A stretch of DNA of 64,000 bases from Bacteroidota bacterium. Its GTDB lineage: Bacteria; Bacteroidota; Bacteroidia; Chitinophagales; Chitinophagaceae. Below the pieces are notes generated by a model, which saw nothing but the letters and a program-made list of their open reading frames with translations, did not search any database and was not told where the DNA came from. The translations under genes were made by a program, and so were the position numbers. Where the stretch lies: assembly GCA_028876495.1 (NCBI GenBank), contig JAGWRO010000024.1:62001-126000 (forward strand). The letters are read 5' to 3'. Each line of letters begins with the position of its first letter. Within the stretch, counting starts at the first letter, position 1. Positions 7,834-16,135 of the stretch are shown here, one piece after another.

Positions 7834-8337
7834 CTATAATTGGTCCTGCTCCCGTACTGTCTCGAAGATTCCCTTCTCTTTATTTTTACGGACATTATTC
7901 CCATAGAAATAACGGCCATTCATAGCGACATAAACCCCCGGTGGCAAAGTTTGTACAAAGGCCAGGGCACTGCCCAGATTGAAGAACCCGTCAGAGCTGC
8001 CGAACTTATAAGGGATCATAGCACCGGTCAGCACGATCGTCTTACTCAACGCCTGCTCTGCCAGGTAGGCAGCGGTTAACTCCATGGTATCGGTACCATG
8101 CGTAATCACAATTCCCGGCTCTTCGGCCTGCCTGCAACGAAGTGCGATGGATTCTCTCTCCCGGTCTGTAATCTGGAGGCTGTCGATCATCATTAGTGTT
8201 TCGATATCCACCTCTACTTTACACCGGCCCCGACGAAGCATTTCACGCACATGGCTGTCCCTGAAATATAAATTCCCGGTTCGTTCGTCATATTCCTTGT
8301 CAAAGGTTCCTCCCGTAATAAATATTTTTATGCGCAT
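7834..8337 (-). CDS. Short single-domain asparaginase homologue
   Basis: A 167-residue protein matching only the N-terminal domain of L-asparaginases, which normally have ~330 residues. The two catalytic signatures are intact: TGGTFDK (8-14) with the nucleophile-type threonine Thr11, and HGTDTM (80-85), plus Lys111 in GAMIPYK. Free-standing asparaginase domains of this size occur in bacteria, so it may be complete rather than truncated. The ATG at 8337 begins the family-like MRIKIFITGG. Its DNA is GC-richer than its neighbours (33 of 60 bases are G/C at 8101-8160) and it lies just after two tRNA genes, which hints at transfer. Substrate and activity are uncertain. Confidence 0.8.
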   Translation of the reverse strand: MRIKIFITGGTFDKEYDERTGNLYFRDSHVREMLRRGRCKVEVDIETLMMIDSLQITDRERESIALRCRQAEEPGIVITHGTDTMELTAAYLAEQALSKTIVLTGAMIPYKFGSSDGFFNLGSALAFVQTLPPGVYVAMNGRYFYGNNVRKNKEKGIFETVREQDQL

Positions 8338-8350
8338 ATCTCATATTTGC

Positions 8351-8371
8351 ATTCACCGTAGCATGGTGAAT
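8351..8371. promoter_or_regulatory. Small inverted repeat upstream of the asparaginase homologue
   Basis: ATTCACC (8351-8357) and GGTGAAT (8365-8371) form a perfect 7-bp inverted repeat with a 7-bp spacer, 14 bp upstream of the start codon at 8337. It could be an operator or a 5'-leader hairpin. The 360 bp beyond it, to 8732, holds no gene I can recognise. Confidence 0.35.
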
Positions 8372-8732
8372 AAGGTTGGTTGAAGCAATTAGGGAATGTA
8401 CAAGTCAGTTCCTGATTATAGCTTTTTCCAATTGTAAAAGTAGGTGATTTTTCAAAAAAGGCTGTTCTTCAGTTCTCAAAATCAAAATCCTGAAACCAGG
8501 TTTACCCGGGAACGTGTTTTCCCCAAATAACATTTCAGTTTGACCAAGAACTTTAATTTATCTTCTAACTAACTTTTCAACAGCCTCACGAAATGTTTGC
8601 TGTAAACCAGAGAATTTAAAGAATTTAATATTGGGAAACTATAACGCGAACTAATTTTAAAGGCATTTATTGCCGATTGGTCAGAAGAGGAAAAGTGATT
8701 TTATAGTTGCTTTATCTGGATAATTTAATTCT

Positions 8733-9425
8733 CTATTTTACCTTCTTAATATTTAATAGCCATTTATATAGCCCTAAATTTAAAAGAAAAAGCTCCAAAC
8801 CGTAAAAAACATCTTCAACGGGGATAGTAAACAAACGAATATTCATGATTTCTGTTTTGTTGTAGATAACAACAGGCTCCGCCAAACCGCTTCCGGTAAG
8901 GATTCCGTTCACTATTAAAAAAGGAACCAACAGTATTGCATAAACGCTTATTGCTTTCCCAAACCATTTTACACGAAAAATAAATTTGAAGAAAACTGCA
9001 ACAAAAGCAGTAGTAATTAAAGTAATAGAAGTATAGAGTCTTCCTCCCAAAAATAAGCCGGTACTCACTAATACAATAAAAAAACCGATAACAAAATTCC
9101 TTTCTGTTTTATCATTCCAGGCGAGATTATAAAATTTATCAAGACAAAAAAAAGTAAAGACGCAACTAAATGGGATGCAAATAAAAAAAAGAATTTCTTC
9201 AATGGGAAGTTTTAAAAAATAAATACCTGTTACATATCGTGGATTGAAACTCCACACATGAAGAGAAGTAAAAACGGAATCCCAAATAATAAAAATGAAA
9301 GCAACGGAAACTGAGGCAATGAAAAATTCTTTCCAGGTTTTATAAAATTGTATTTTAGGATGAAAGGAAAACAGGAAAGGAACGAGAATGGTAAAAAAAT
9401 CAACAAGAAGATAGAGAAATTTCAT
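8733..9425 (-). CDS. Lycopene cyclase, CrtYcd type
   Basis: A 230-residue integral membrane protein with about seven hydrophobic segments, consistent with a fused form of the heterodimeric CrtYc/CrtYd lycopene cyclase domains. It would close beta-rings on lycopene to give beta-carotene. The diagnostic segment is WSFNPRYVTGIYF followed by LPIEEILFF (Pro74, Glu76, Glu77), the PxEE motif of this family. The second half repeats the fold with a weaker motif. It is the last gene of the minus-strand carotenoid operon and overlaps crtZ by 4 bp (ATGA), so translation is probably coupled. Confidence 0.88.
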   Translation of the reverse strand: MKFLYLLVDFFTILVPFLFSFHPKIQFYKTWKEFFIASVSVAFIFIIWDSVFTSLHVWSFNPRYVTGIYFLKLPIEEILFFICIPFSCVFTFFCLDKFYNLAWNDKTERNFVIGFFIVLVSTGLFLGGRLYTSITLITTAFVAVFFKFIFRVKWFGKAISVYAILLVPFLIVNGILTGSGLAEPVVIYNKTEIMNIRLFTIPVEDVFYGLELFLLNLGLYKWLLNIKKVK

Positions 9426-9895
9426 GTAGCTCTTTTAACTTTTAATTCCCTGAAATACCTGAAAGGCACCCACAACATTCCAAAGCATTCACCATTTTCT
9501 TTTGTAAGATGTTTGTGGTGAATTTTGTGCGCGCGCCTTATTGCTTTAAAATAAAGACTGTCACTGTTCCTGAAAATTTTAAAACGCTGGTGAATAAAAA
9601 TATCATGAATCAGAAAATAGGCCATGCCGTATAAGGTAATGCCGACGCCAATAAAGAAAAGGAAATTGTAATCATTTTTCATTCCAAAAAATAACGATGC
9701 GATGCCAGGCAAAGCAAAAATCAGAAAAAAGAAATCGTTGTGCTCAATAAAACCTTCACTCTCTTTTTTATGATGATCTTTATGCAATTTCCACAAAATA
9801 CCATGCATAATATATTTATGTGCCAGCCACGCCACTCCTTCCATAGAAACAAAGGCAGTCAGCACACATATAATATCAATTATTATTTTTACCAT
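9422..9895 (-). CDS. crtZ: Beta-carotene hydroxylase CrtZ
   Basis: A 157-residue membrane di-iron hydroxylase of the fatty-acid hydroxylase superfamily, which adds 3-hydroxyl groups to beta-carotene to give zeaxanthin. The histidine clusters are all present: HKYIMH, HKDHH, HDIFIH and HKIHHKH. Its length is typical of bacterial CrtZ. It overlaps the SRPBCC gene upstream by 20 bp and crtYcd downstream by 4 bp, so the three are translated as one tight unit. Confidence 0.92.
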   Translation of the reverse strand: MVKIIIDIICVLTAFVSMEGVAWLAHKYIMHGILWKLHKDHHKKESEGFIEHNDFFFLIFALPGIASLFFGMKNDYNFLFFIGVGITLYGMAYFLIHDIFIHQRFKIFRNSDSLYFKAIRRAHKIHHKHLTKENGECFGMLWVPFRYFRELKVKRAT

Positions 9896-10355
9896 GGTTA
9901 TTAAATATTTGATTTAAAACCTGTTTCCTGTAGGCAAAGATATTCTCTATTTTGTCGCGTACTAAAATTGAATGAGTTAATTCGCCAATCAAGCCGTAGG
10001 GCAACTGGTATTTCACCCTGTCTTTCATCAATATACCATTTTCTTTTTCAAAAAAATGGTGCGTGTGTTCCCACAATTTATAAGGACCTTTCAATTGCCT
10101 GTCAGTAAAAGAATACGGCTTATCCACTTTTGAAATTTCAGTTTGCCAGCGCATCGGAATATTAAATAACGGGCTTACTTTATAATCAATTAACATGCCT
10201 TCGTAAATTTCCTGATCGTTCATTTGCGTAAGAACTTTGAAACCCAATTCAGGGGGCGTAATTACAGCCAGGTTTTCAGCAGATGAAAAAAAATCCCACG
10301 CTTTTTTGATATCAATTGGCAAAAATTGTTCCGCATTATAAATGTAGGTTTCCAT
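9876..10355 (-). CDS. SRPBCC (START-like) family protein in the carotenoid operon
   Basis: A 159-residue soluble protein with the helix-grip pattern of ligand-binding SRPBCC proteins. It starts with a beta-strand and a DIKKAWDFFSSAENL helix, has the conserved ITPPELGF turn, and continues with WQTEISKVD and a LWEHTHHFF strand. The family binds hydrophobic ligands, so handling a carotenoid or polyprenyl intermediate is a reasonable guess, but the sequence shows no catalytic site. It sits between idi (6 bp upstream) and crtZ (20-bp overlap). Confidence 0.8.
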   Translation of the reverse strand: METYIYNAEQFLPIDIKKAWDFFSSAENLAVITPPELGFKVLTQMNDQEIYEGMLIDYKVSPLFNIPMRWQTEISKVDKPYSFTDRQLKGPYKLWEHTHHFFEKENGILMKDRVKYQLPYGLIGELTHSILVRDKIENIFAYRKQVLNQIFNNHGKNNN

Positions 10356-10361
10356 AAATCA

Positions 10362-10886
10362 TTATTGTTTTTGTTGATGAATTCTCTTTATCACTTCAGG
10401 CAAACATATCTTTAACCATGAGGAATAATCCTGCGGATTTTGCTCAATGGCCTTTTGCAAATTATCGAGCGAAATATATTTCCAATCTTTTGCTTCTAAA
10501 ATATTTGGCTCTGGCAATTCATCGCTTTTACCAAAATATACATAATCCAGTTCATGCTCTGTTAATCCATTCCCAAATTGAGTTTTATAAATAAAACTGA
10601 ATTGAAAATCAGTTTCGCATTCTATTCCCATTTCTTCTTTTAGCCTTTTTTTAATGGTCGATTTTATTTCCTGGCCATTTACAGGATGGCTGCAACAGGT
10701 GTTGCTCCAAAGTCCACCTGAATGATATTTATCATTGGCCCTTTGTTGCAACAACAATTGGCCTTTTGAGTTAAAAATGAAAACCGAAAATGCCCGGTGA
10801 AGGCTTCCTGATTCATGAACGGAAAGCTTTTCCATCAACCCGATTTCGTTATCGTTTTCATCAACCAATATCAGTAAGTCATTCAT
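10362..10886 (-). CDS. idi: Isopentenyl-diphosphate delta-isomerase, type 1
   Basis: A 174-residue Nudix-fold isomerase that interconverts IPP and DMAPP and so supplies primers for GGPP and carotenoid synthesis. Visible motifs are HRAFSVFIFN, the catalytic cysteine in SNTCCSHP, the Nudix-like stretch KKRLKEEMGI, and ELDYVYFGK with the catalytic glutamate in EHELD. The length is normal. It lies in the carotenoid operon, 20 bp after the small exported protein and 6 bp before the SRPBCC gene. Confidence 0.93.
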   Translation of the reverse strand: MNDLLILVDENDNEIGLMEKLSVHESGSLHRAFSVFIFNSKGQLLLQQRANDKYHSGGLWSNTCCSHPVNGQEIKSTIKKRLKEEMGIECETDFQFSFIYKTQFGNGLTEHELDYVYFGKSDELPEPNILEAKDWKYISLDNLQKAIEQNPQDYSSWLKICLPEVIKRIHQQKQ

Positions 10887-10906
10887 TGTTCATTTTTTTT
10901 GTTGGA

Positions 10907-11410
10907 TTACTTTTTCATCTGTTCAGTAGTATCCGCAATCATAAAATCCGAGTTCTTTAAATACGGTAACATAAATTCTTTCAGTTTCACATCTGTAATT
11001 TTAGAAAAAGAATCTTCCAGAAACGCTTTATCTTTTTTTATATCCCCATTATAACCCAAAAAAGAAGGCATATGTGTTTGTGCATTAAACCTTAAAAATC
11101 TTAATTCAATATTATTTTCATCTGCCTTAATTGCATTTTCCAGGATTCGTTTTCCTTTTTTAAAATAAGACATTTTAGAAAACGGGTTAATAACATGTTT
11201 TGCCATCATCATGATCGCACTTGCTTTATAACCGGCATATAAAGGGTTGTTATTTTCATTATACGGTGAAAGAATTTCTACAAGCTTATTGCACGCAGAT
11301 TCGTCGTTTACTGCTTTTTCATAAAGCGATCTTACTTCACCAATCGAAGGGGTATTTGCAAAAGTAGTTTTTGCAAAAAAAAGTAAGCCAACAAATAAAA
11401 ATTTTTTCAT
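10907..11410 (-). CDS. Small exported protein of unknown function in the carotenoid operon
   Basis: With the internal start at 11410 (the ORF is open from 11437) the protein has 167 residues and begins with a classical signal peptide, MKKFLFVGLLFFAKTTFA, with likely cleavage after Ala18. The mature part is helical and reminiscent of a TPR-like scaffold (LYEKAVNDESACNKLVEIL, RILENAIKADENNIELRF). No catalytic motif is visible. It lies between crtB (94 bp upstream) and idi (20 bp downstream), so it is probably periplasmic and expressed with the pigment genes. I do not recognise a function. Confidence 0.75.
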   Translation of the reverse strand: MKKFLFVGLLFFAKTTFANTPSIGEVRSLYEKAVNDESACNKLVEILSPYNENNNPLYAGYKASAIMMMAKHVINPFSKMSYFKKGKRILENAIKADENNIELRFLRFNAQTHMPSFLGYNGDIKKDKAFLEDSFSKITDVKLKEFMLPYLKNSDFMIADTTEQMKK

Positions 11411-11504
11411 GTGCACATTTTTTTTTTCATTTGCCACGTGGAATTCTGCATAAAAATTTTCATCGCGGTTGGTATAAATTGCCCGAAACTTTTTATGCTA
11501 CATT

Positions 11505-12341
11505 TCATACCAGGTTCATTTTATTTATCACCAAACTATTGATCATAAGCCCCAGTTTTTTTCCGTTATTAATCCTTATTCTTTCATTTAAAATTTTGTG
11601 AGCGGGCAATTTTTTTATTTTTTTAAAAAGCGACTGATAATAAACATAAGCAAGATAAACGCCACCTTTTGACGAAGCCGGCAACTTTTTTATCCCGGCT
11701 AATCCTGTTTTAAAATCATGCTCAATGTCCTCTTCGATTTGCTTTTTTACATCGCCACTAAAATGAGCCATATTCACATCAGGAAAATAGGTTCTTCCTA
11801 AAATAACATAATCATCTTTCATATCTCTTAAAAAATTTACTTTTTGAAAAGCAGCACCCAGCCTCATTGCGTAAGGCTTCAGTTCTTCATACAAAGCAGG
11901 CTTCTCGTGAGTAAACACCCGCAGGCACATCAAACCAACCACTTCGGCAGAGCCAAGAATATATTGCTGGTATTTCTCTTCAGTATAATTAACCTTTTGC
12001 AGATCCATTTCCATACTTTTTAAAAATACTTCGATCAATTCCTGTTCAATTTTATATTGATTAACGGCATGTTGGAAAGAATTTAAAACAGGATTCACAG
12101 AAATTTTATTTTCGATTGCATCATACGTTTCCTCTGTAAATTTTGCAAGTAACTTCTTTTGATCATACCCGGTAAAACTATCAACAATTTCATCTGCTAA
12201 TCTTACGAAACCGTAGATGGAATAAATAGCATCACGCAAACTGTTGTTCAAAAAGTAAATACCCAGCGAAAAGCTGGTACTGTAAGCCTTTGTGGTGGCT
12301 TTGCTTACTTTAACCGAGAGTTGATCAAACAAGGATTTCAT
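11505..12341 (-). CDS. crtB: Phytoene synthase CrtB
   Basis: A 278-residue all-helical prenyl-coupling enzyme that condenses two GGPP to phytoene, the first committed carotenoid step. The two aspartate-rich metal-binding motifs are RLADEIVD and NFLRDMKDD. YSTSFSLG near the N-terminus and YCxxV-like GSAEVVGLM are also typical. It overlaps crtI by 17 bp on the same strand. No crtE (GGPP synthase) is in the window, so the substrate must come from elsewhere in the genome. Confidence 0.94.
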   Translation of the reverse strand: MKSLFDQLSVKVSKATTKAYSTSFSLGIYFLNNSLRDAIYSIYGFVRLADEIVDSFTGYDQKKLLAKFTEETYDAIENKISVNPVLNSFQHAVNQYKIEQELIEVFLKSMEMDLQKVNYTEEKYQQYILGSAEVVGLMCLRVFTHEKPALYEELKPYAMRLGAAFQKVNFLRDMKDDYVILGRTYFPDVNMAHFSGDVKKQIEEDIEHDFKTGLAGIKKLPASSKGGVYLAYVYYQSLFKKIKKLPAHKILNERIRINNGKKLGLMINSLVINKMNLV

Positions 12342-13821
12342 GCTCTTTATTTTTTAAATATTTTAATAATTGTCCGGCTGCAATTTTTCCTGAAATAAGT
12401 GACGGAGGAACACCCGGCCCCGGAACCGTAAGTTGTCCCGCATAAAAAAGATTCCTGATCTTTTTATTCCTGATTTTGGGTTTTAGAAATGCGGTTTGCA
12501 TTAACGTGTTGGCAAGGCCGTAAGCATTTCCTTTATATGCATGATAATCAGAAATAAAATCATTGATGCAATAACTTTTTTTGTAATCAAGATGCGACTC
12601 TATTTTTTCTCCTGCGTGTTTTTCCAGTCTTTTCATCATAATCTCAAAATATTTTTCACGCGTCTCATCATTGTCTTCAAGTCCGGGTGCAACCGGCATC
12701 AGGAGGAATAAATTCTCATGCCCATCAGGTGCGACAGTATCATCAGTTTTTGAAGGGCAACACACATAGAACAAAGGCTTTGAAGGCCATTTGGGTGATT
12801 TATAAATTTCGACAGAATGCTGAAAAAGGTCTTCTTCAAAAAATAAAGTGTGATGCTCAAGCGAATTTATTTTTTTTGAAACACCTAAATAATAAATAAG
12901 ACAGGAAGGCGCAAACGTTTTTTTCTGCCAGTAACTTTCAGAATAGTTTTTAAATTCCGGCGGCAACAATTCATTTTCAACATGGTGATAATCCGCTGAA
13001 GCAATAACTCCATCAAAGTTTGTTTCCTTTCCTTCCGCTAAAATGCTTTCTACAAGATTGCCTTCTACGAGTAATTTTTCCACAGGCGCATTAAAATGAA
13101 ACGTAGTTCCTTGCTTCTCACAAATTAATTGCATAAAGTCAATAACTTTTCCAAATCCTCCCATCGGATACCATGTGCCGAGTTTCAATCCCGCATAGTT
13201 CATCAGGCTGTACAATGCAGGCGTATCCTGCGGCATAGCACCGAGAAATAAAACCGGGAATTCCATCAAAGAAATCAGTTTCGGATTTGAAAAATATTTT
13301 CTTACATGCTTGCTAAAAGAAGAAAATATCTGTAACCGAAATGCATCTTTTATAATTTTGAGATCGGCAAATTCGCTGAGCGATAACCCCGGCATATAAA
13401 CCAGGTCTTCCATGCCTGCTTCATATTTGAGCTTCGCTTCCTTCATAAATTTATCCAACTGGTCAGAACTACCTTTTTCTATACTTTCAAAAATATCCTT
13501 AAGTTGTAAATAATCAGAAGGAATACTCATTTTTTCTCCCTTATCAAATACCACCTCAAATGAAGGATCAAGTAATTTCAAAGCGTAACCATCCGAAACG
13601 GAATACCCAAAATCTTTAAAAAAGCGTTCAAACACACCAGGCATCCAATACCAGCTTGGTCCCATGTCAAAAACATAACCATCCTCCGTTCTGAATTGCC
13701 GCGCTCTTCCTCCCGCTGTTGCATTCTTTTCAAAAACATGCACTTCATGCCCTTCAACAGACAAATAGGCTGCCGCACTTAAACCTGAAAACCCAGACCC
13801 TATAATTGCAATTTTTGACAT
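12325..13821 (-). CDS. crtI: Phytoene desaturase CrtI
   Basis: FAD-dependent desaturase that converts phytoene to lycopene. The ATG at 13821 (498 residues) puts the dinucleotide-binding motif IIGSGFSGLSAAAYL right at the N-terminus, as expected. An in-frame ATG at 13848 would add nine residues and lies inside the proposed operator. The C-terminus has the CrtI signature LFYAGQLTVPGPGVPPSLIS. It is the first structural gene after carH, 36 bp downstream, and overlaps crtB by 17 bp. A promoter/operator lies directly upstream. Confidence 0.94.
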   Translation of the reverse strand: MSKIAIIGSGFSGLSAAAYLSVEGHEVHVFEKNATAGGRARQFRTEDGYVFDMGPSWYWMPGVFERFFKDFGYSVSDGYALKLLDPSFEVVFDKGEKMSIPSDYLQLKDIFESIEKGSSDQLDKFMKEAKLKYEAGMEDLVYMPGLSLSEFADLKIIKDAFRLQIFSSFSKHVRKYFSNPKLISLMEFPVLFLGAMPQDTPALYSLMNYAGLKLGTWYPMGGFGKVIDFMQLICEKQGTTFHFNAPVEKLLVEGNLVESILAEGKETNFDGVIASADYHHVENELLPPEFKNYSESYWQKKTFAPSCLIYYLGVSKKINSLEHHTLFFEEDLFQHSVEIYKSPKWPSKPLFYVCCPSKTDDTVAPDGHENLFLLMPVAPGLEDNDETREKYFEIMMKRLEKHAGEKIESHLDYKKSYCINDFISDYHAYKGNAYGLANTLMQTAFLKPKIRNKKIRNLFYAGQLTVPGPGVPPSLISGKIAAGQLLKYLKNKEHEILV

Positions 13822-13826
13822 GCTTT

Positions 13827-13858
13827 TTGTTAAACTTTTTAAATACAAATTTAAACAT
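13827..13858 (-). promoter_or_regulatory. Putative promoter and CarH operator before crtI
   Basis: On the minus strand the arms ATGTTTAA (13858-13851) and TTTAACAA (13834-13827) enclose a 16-bp spacer. This is the same arm spacing as the repeat before carH, with 7/8 and 6/8 identity to its arms. A TAAATTTG -7 element overlaps the left arm. The site ends 6 bp before the crtI ATG. The region is AT-rich, so chance similarity is possible. Confidence 0.45.
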
Positions 13859-14745
13859 CAAATCACCATCAAAAGTTGTTCAAGCTTTTGTGGCGAAGAC
13901 AACCAATGAATATTTTCCCCCGTTTTAATCTCTTTAAAAAAAGATGAATCTCCTGCAACATAAATTTTTTTGTCACCAAAAAACAAAATCAAATCGTTTA
14001 AGTAATCCTGGGTTACTCCGGGTAAATCATTATGAGCAAGAAACAAAAGAACATTTTGCGAAGATGTTTCTTTCACTGCAACAAATAATGATTCCAACGG
14101 CACATTCGCCCCAAGATAAATTACCTTTCGGCCCGACTGGCGAATGAGAAAATTTGCAAATAACAACCCGATCTCATGAAACTCGTTCTCTGGCAAAAAC
14201 AATAACCACGAATCTTCTGTAGTTTTCACTGCAGGCAGAGAATCAATAGCCGTGAAAAGCTTTTGCCTTACCAGGTTACTGATAAAATGCTCTGCTGCAG
14301 GCTCCAGTGCATTGGTAGTCCACATAATGCCAACGCGATGAAGCATAGGGTAAATGAGTTTCAAATAAGTCTCGTTTATTCCATACTTAAGAAGACAATG
14401 AGAGAATATTTTATCAAAATTAACTTCATCATAATTCATGCCAGCACCAATTAGCTGAAGAACAAAAAATTCGTTTACCCGGCTATCTGCTGCTTTTCCC
14501 GGAAGTTCTTCTACAAGGCTAAACAATTTTTTATCCGGCATAGAACACAATTCTGACACTTTATAATCCGATTCCATCAAACTGACAATGTTCAATAACC
14601 GTCGTAATTGTTTATTATCATAATATCTCGTATTACCTTCAGAACGGTTAGGCGTAAGCGCATTATAACGTTGCTCCCACATCCGGATGGTGTGGGGCTT
14701 TATTCCTGAATAACGGGCCAATTGTGAGATAGAAAAGTAATTCAT
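13858..14745 (-). CDS. MerR-family regulator with B12-binding domain, CarH-like photoreceptor
   Basis: A 295-residue transcriptional regulator. Residues 1-70 are a MerR-type winged helix (ISQLARYSGIKPHTIRMWEQ). Residues 95-165 match the helical capping domain and carry W142-x9-E152-H153, the signature that shields the upper axial adenosyl group in light-sensing CarH. Residues 176-295 are a B12-binding Rossmann domain with E188-F-H190-E-I-G193, where His190 is the predicted lower cobalt ligand. In known CarH systems the AdoCbl-bound tetramer represses carotenoid genes in the dark and light disassembles it. It lies directly upstream of crtI and is probably autoregulated through the repeat at 14747-14778. 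Confidence 0.88.
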   Translation of the reverse strand: MNYFSISQLARYSGIKPHTIRMWEQRYNALTPNRSEGNTRYYDNKQLRRLLNIVSLMESDYKVSELCSMPDKKLFSLVEELPGKAADSRVNEFFVLQLIGAGMNYDEVNFDKIFSHCLLKYGINETYLKLIYPMLHRVGIMWTTNALEPAAEHFISNLVRQKLFTAIDSLPAVKTTEDSWLLFLPENEFHEIGLLFANFLIRQSGRKVIYLGANVPLESLFVAVKETSSQNVLLFLAHNDLPGVTQDYLNDLILFFGDKKIYVAGDSSFFKEIKTGENIHWLSSPQKLEQLLMVI

Positions 14746-14746
14746 C

Positions 14747-14778
14747 TTGTTTAAATAAAATCAAAAATAGTTAAACAA
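14747..14778 (-). promoter_or_regulatory. Inverted-repeat operator and -7 element before carH
   Basis: TTGTTTAA (14778-14771 on the minus strand) and TTAAACAA (14754-14747) form a perfect 8-bp inverted repeat with a 16-bp spacer. The spacer holds TATTTTTG (14769-14762), an exact TAnnTTTG -7 element. The repeat ends 1 bp before the carH start codon. A protein bound here would cover the promoter. Confidence 0.55.
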
Positions 14779-14887
14779 AATGAAACTGAAAAAGAATTTA
14801 TGAAAACGAAAATTCTTTTAACAAATCAAAATAAAATTCCCCGGTATAAGTTGGTTTGCTATACTTATCTGCATCCGGGTCATAAAA

Positions 14888-16057
14888 TCAGTTTACTTCC
14901 AGTGCATCCTTATCCGGTAAAGGAGGAAAAGGGTTGTGCGGTTCGGTCTGGTACCAGAAAACAGTTGATGCAATATCATCCTGCAAAGGAAGATAACGAC
15001 CATCCGTATGCCAGCCGAGATCCTGGATCGTAACTTTCAGGTTCTTTTCAAAACGTATCGGATCTGTGAGGTGCCAGCGATACAAGCCAAAACGTTGGGA
15101 TACATTATAATGCCCGTCGCCCCTGATCACCTGGCAAAGGCCTGAATAGGGAGAAGTAAATTCTGTATAGTGACTTTCTTCGACGCCGGCGGCATTTTTT
15201 GTCCTTGTATCAAAATCATAAGAACCTCCGAAGTAATCTTCAGTTCCTGTTCCATTAATCGTCGGAAATTTTGTATCGCCATCTATATAAAATTTAATTT
15301 CTCCTTCACCCCACCAGCCGTTATTATGAACGCCGATCGCCATATAAGTCCCAACATATTGCCCGCGACCTTTAATTCCATCCACAAGCGTATAAACCGA
15401 TTTATATGGTACAGGATTTACCCTGCGGAACTGAGCATGGAAATAGGCAGCATCTTCCGGAATTTGAGTTAAAACATAATCGACAGAATAATAAAGTACC
15501 ATATCCTTGTCACCAATATTTTCCATTGTGATCCTGCATTTTTTCCGAAACGGCATCGGCCAGTAACAATTAAAAGCGCTTCCCGGATTTACACAAACCG
15601 CCAGCGACTGTAACGGCGCGTATTGATTCCACCCCATACAGAAAAAATCACCTACAGGCACTTCAACTGAAGGCGATTTTTCATCGTCCCAATAAAAACG
15701 CAGGATGGAATTTCGCCAAACACCTGTCGGCGTCATCCAGATATGTTGAATAGATCCGGGACCAGCAATTTCCGCAACGGTAAAAGTAGTGTGTGCTTTA
15801 ATAACTACGCTGGGGCTCACTTTCCAGCCTTGCCCTAGTTCTCTTGAAGGATTTTCGCCGGTTCCTTTGGTGGCCATTCCGCCCTCTCCTTTTGAGCCGG
15901 TAAAATTTTCAGGGCTGATAGAACGCGACTGTGCGTCAGAAAGCCGGTAGATATTTTGAAGGTTGGATTCTACTCCGTTGAATTTTTCCTGCTGTGCAAA
16001 ACAAACTGCAGAAAATAAAAGACTGATAAAAAGAAATCCGGAAATTTTGTTTCTCAT
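14888..16057 (-). CDS. DUF2961 / glycoside hydrolase family 172-type enzyme, exported
   Basis: A 389-residue protein with a signal peptide (MRNKISGFLFISLLFSAVCFA). The remainder matches DUF2961, now including GH172 enzymes that act on fructofuranosides or arabinofuranosides. Recognisable segments are SIQHIWMTP, LRFYWDDEKSPSVEVPVGDFF, NCYWPMPFRKKCRI, the acidic motif NGTGTEDYFGGSYDF and SPYSGLCQVI. The glutamate in GTGTEDYF is part of the conserved acidic centre. It probably cleaves a plant-wall side chain in the periplasm. It is divergent from hicB and close to a GH28 gene. Confidence 0.83.
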   Translation of the reverse strand: MRNKISGFLFISLLFSAVCFAQQEKFNGVESNLQNIYRLSDAQSRSISPENFTGSKGEGGMATKGTGENPSRELGQGWKVSPSVVIKAHTTFTVAEIAGPGSIQHIWMTPTGVWRNSILRFYWDDEKSPSVEVPVGDFFCMGWNQYAPLQSLAVCVNPGSAFNCYWPMPFRKKCRITMENIGDKDMVLYYSVDYVLTQIPEDAAYFHAQFRRVNPVPYKSVYTLVDGIKGRGQYVGTYMAIGVHNNGWWGEGEIKFYIDGDTKFPTINGTGTEDYFGGSYDFDTRTKNAAGVEESHYTEFTSPYSGLCQVIRGDGHYNVSQRFGLYRWHLTDPIRFEKNLKVTIQDLGWHTDGRYLPLQDDIASTVFWYQTEPHNPFPPLPDKDALEVN

Positions 16058-16135
16058 AACAACGTTTTTTGTACAGTGAATTTAATTTAAAATTTGTATT
16101 TCGCTTCCCTCGTTTAATTTTCTTAATTTAGTTTA

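Noticed and set aside
7719-7919. A 66-codon minus-strand frame overlapping the asparaginase homologue
   Set aside because: Half of it is an out-of-frame reading of the asparaginase gene. The rest (about 40 codons) looks somewhat protein-like but cannot be tied to a family, so it is only mentioned as a possible remnant.
7509-8400. tRNA-borne genomic island
   Set aside because: A GC-richer gene follows the tRNAs, but I found no integrase and no repeat of a tRNA 3' end, so an island is not supported.
10907-11437. Longer N-terminus for the small exported protein (start at 11437)
   Set aside because: The nine extra residues would precede a textbook signal peptide, and the start at 11410 is more natural.
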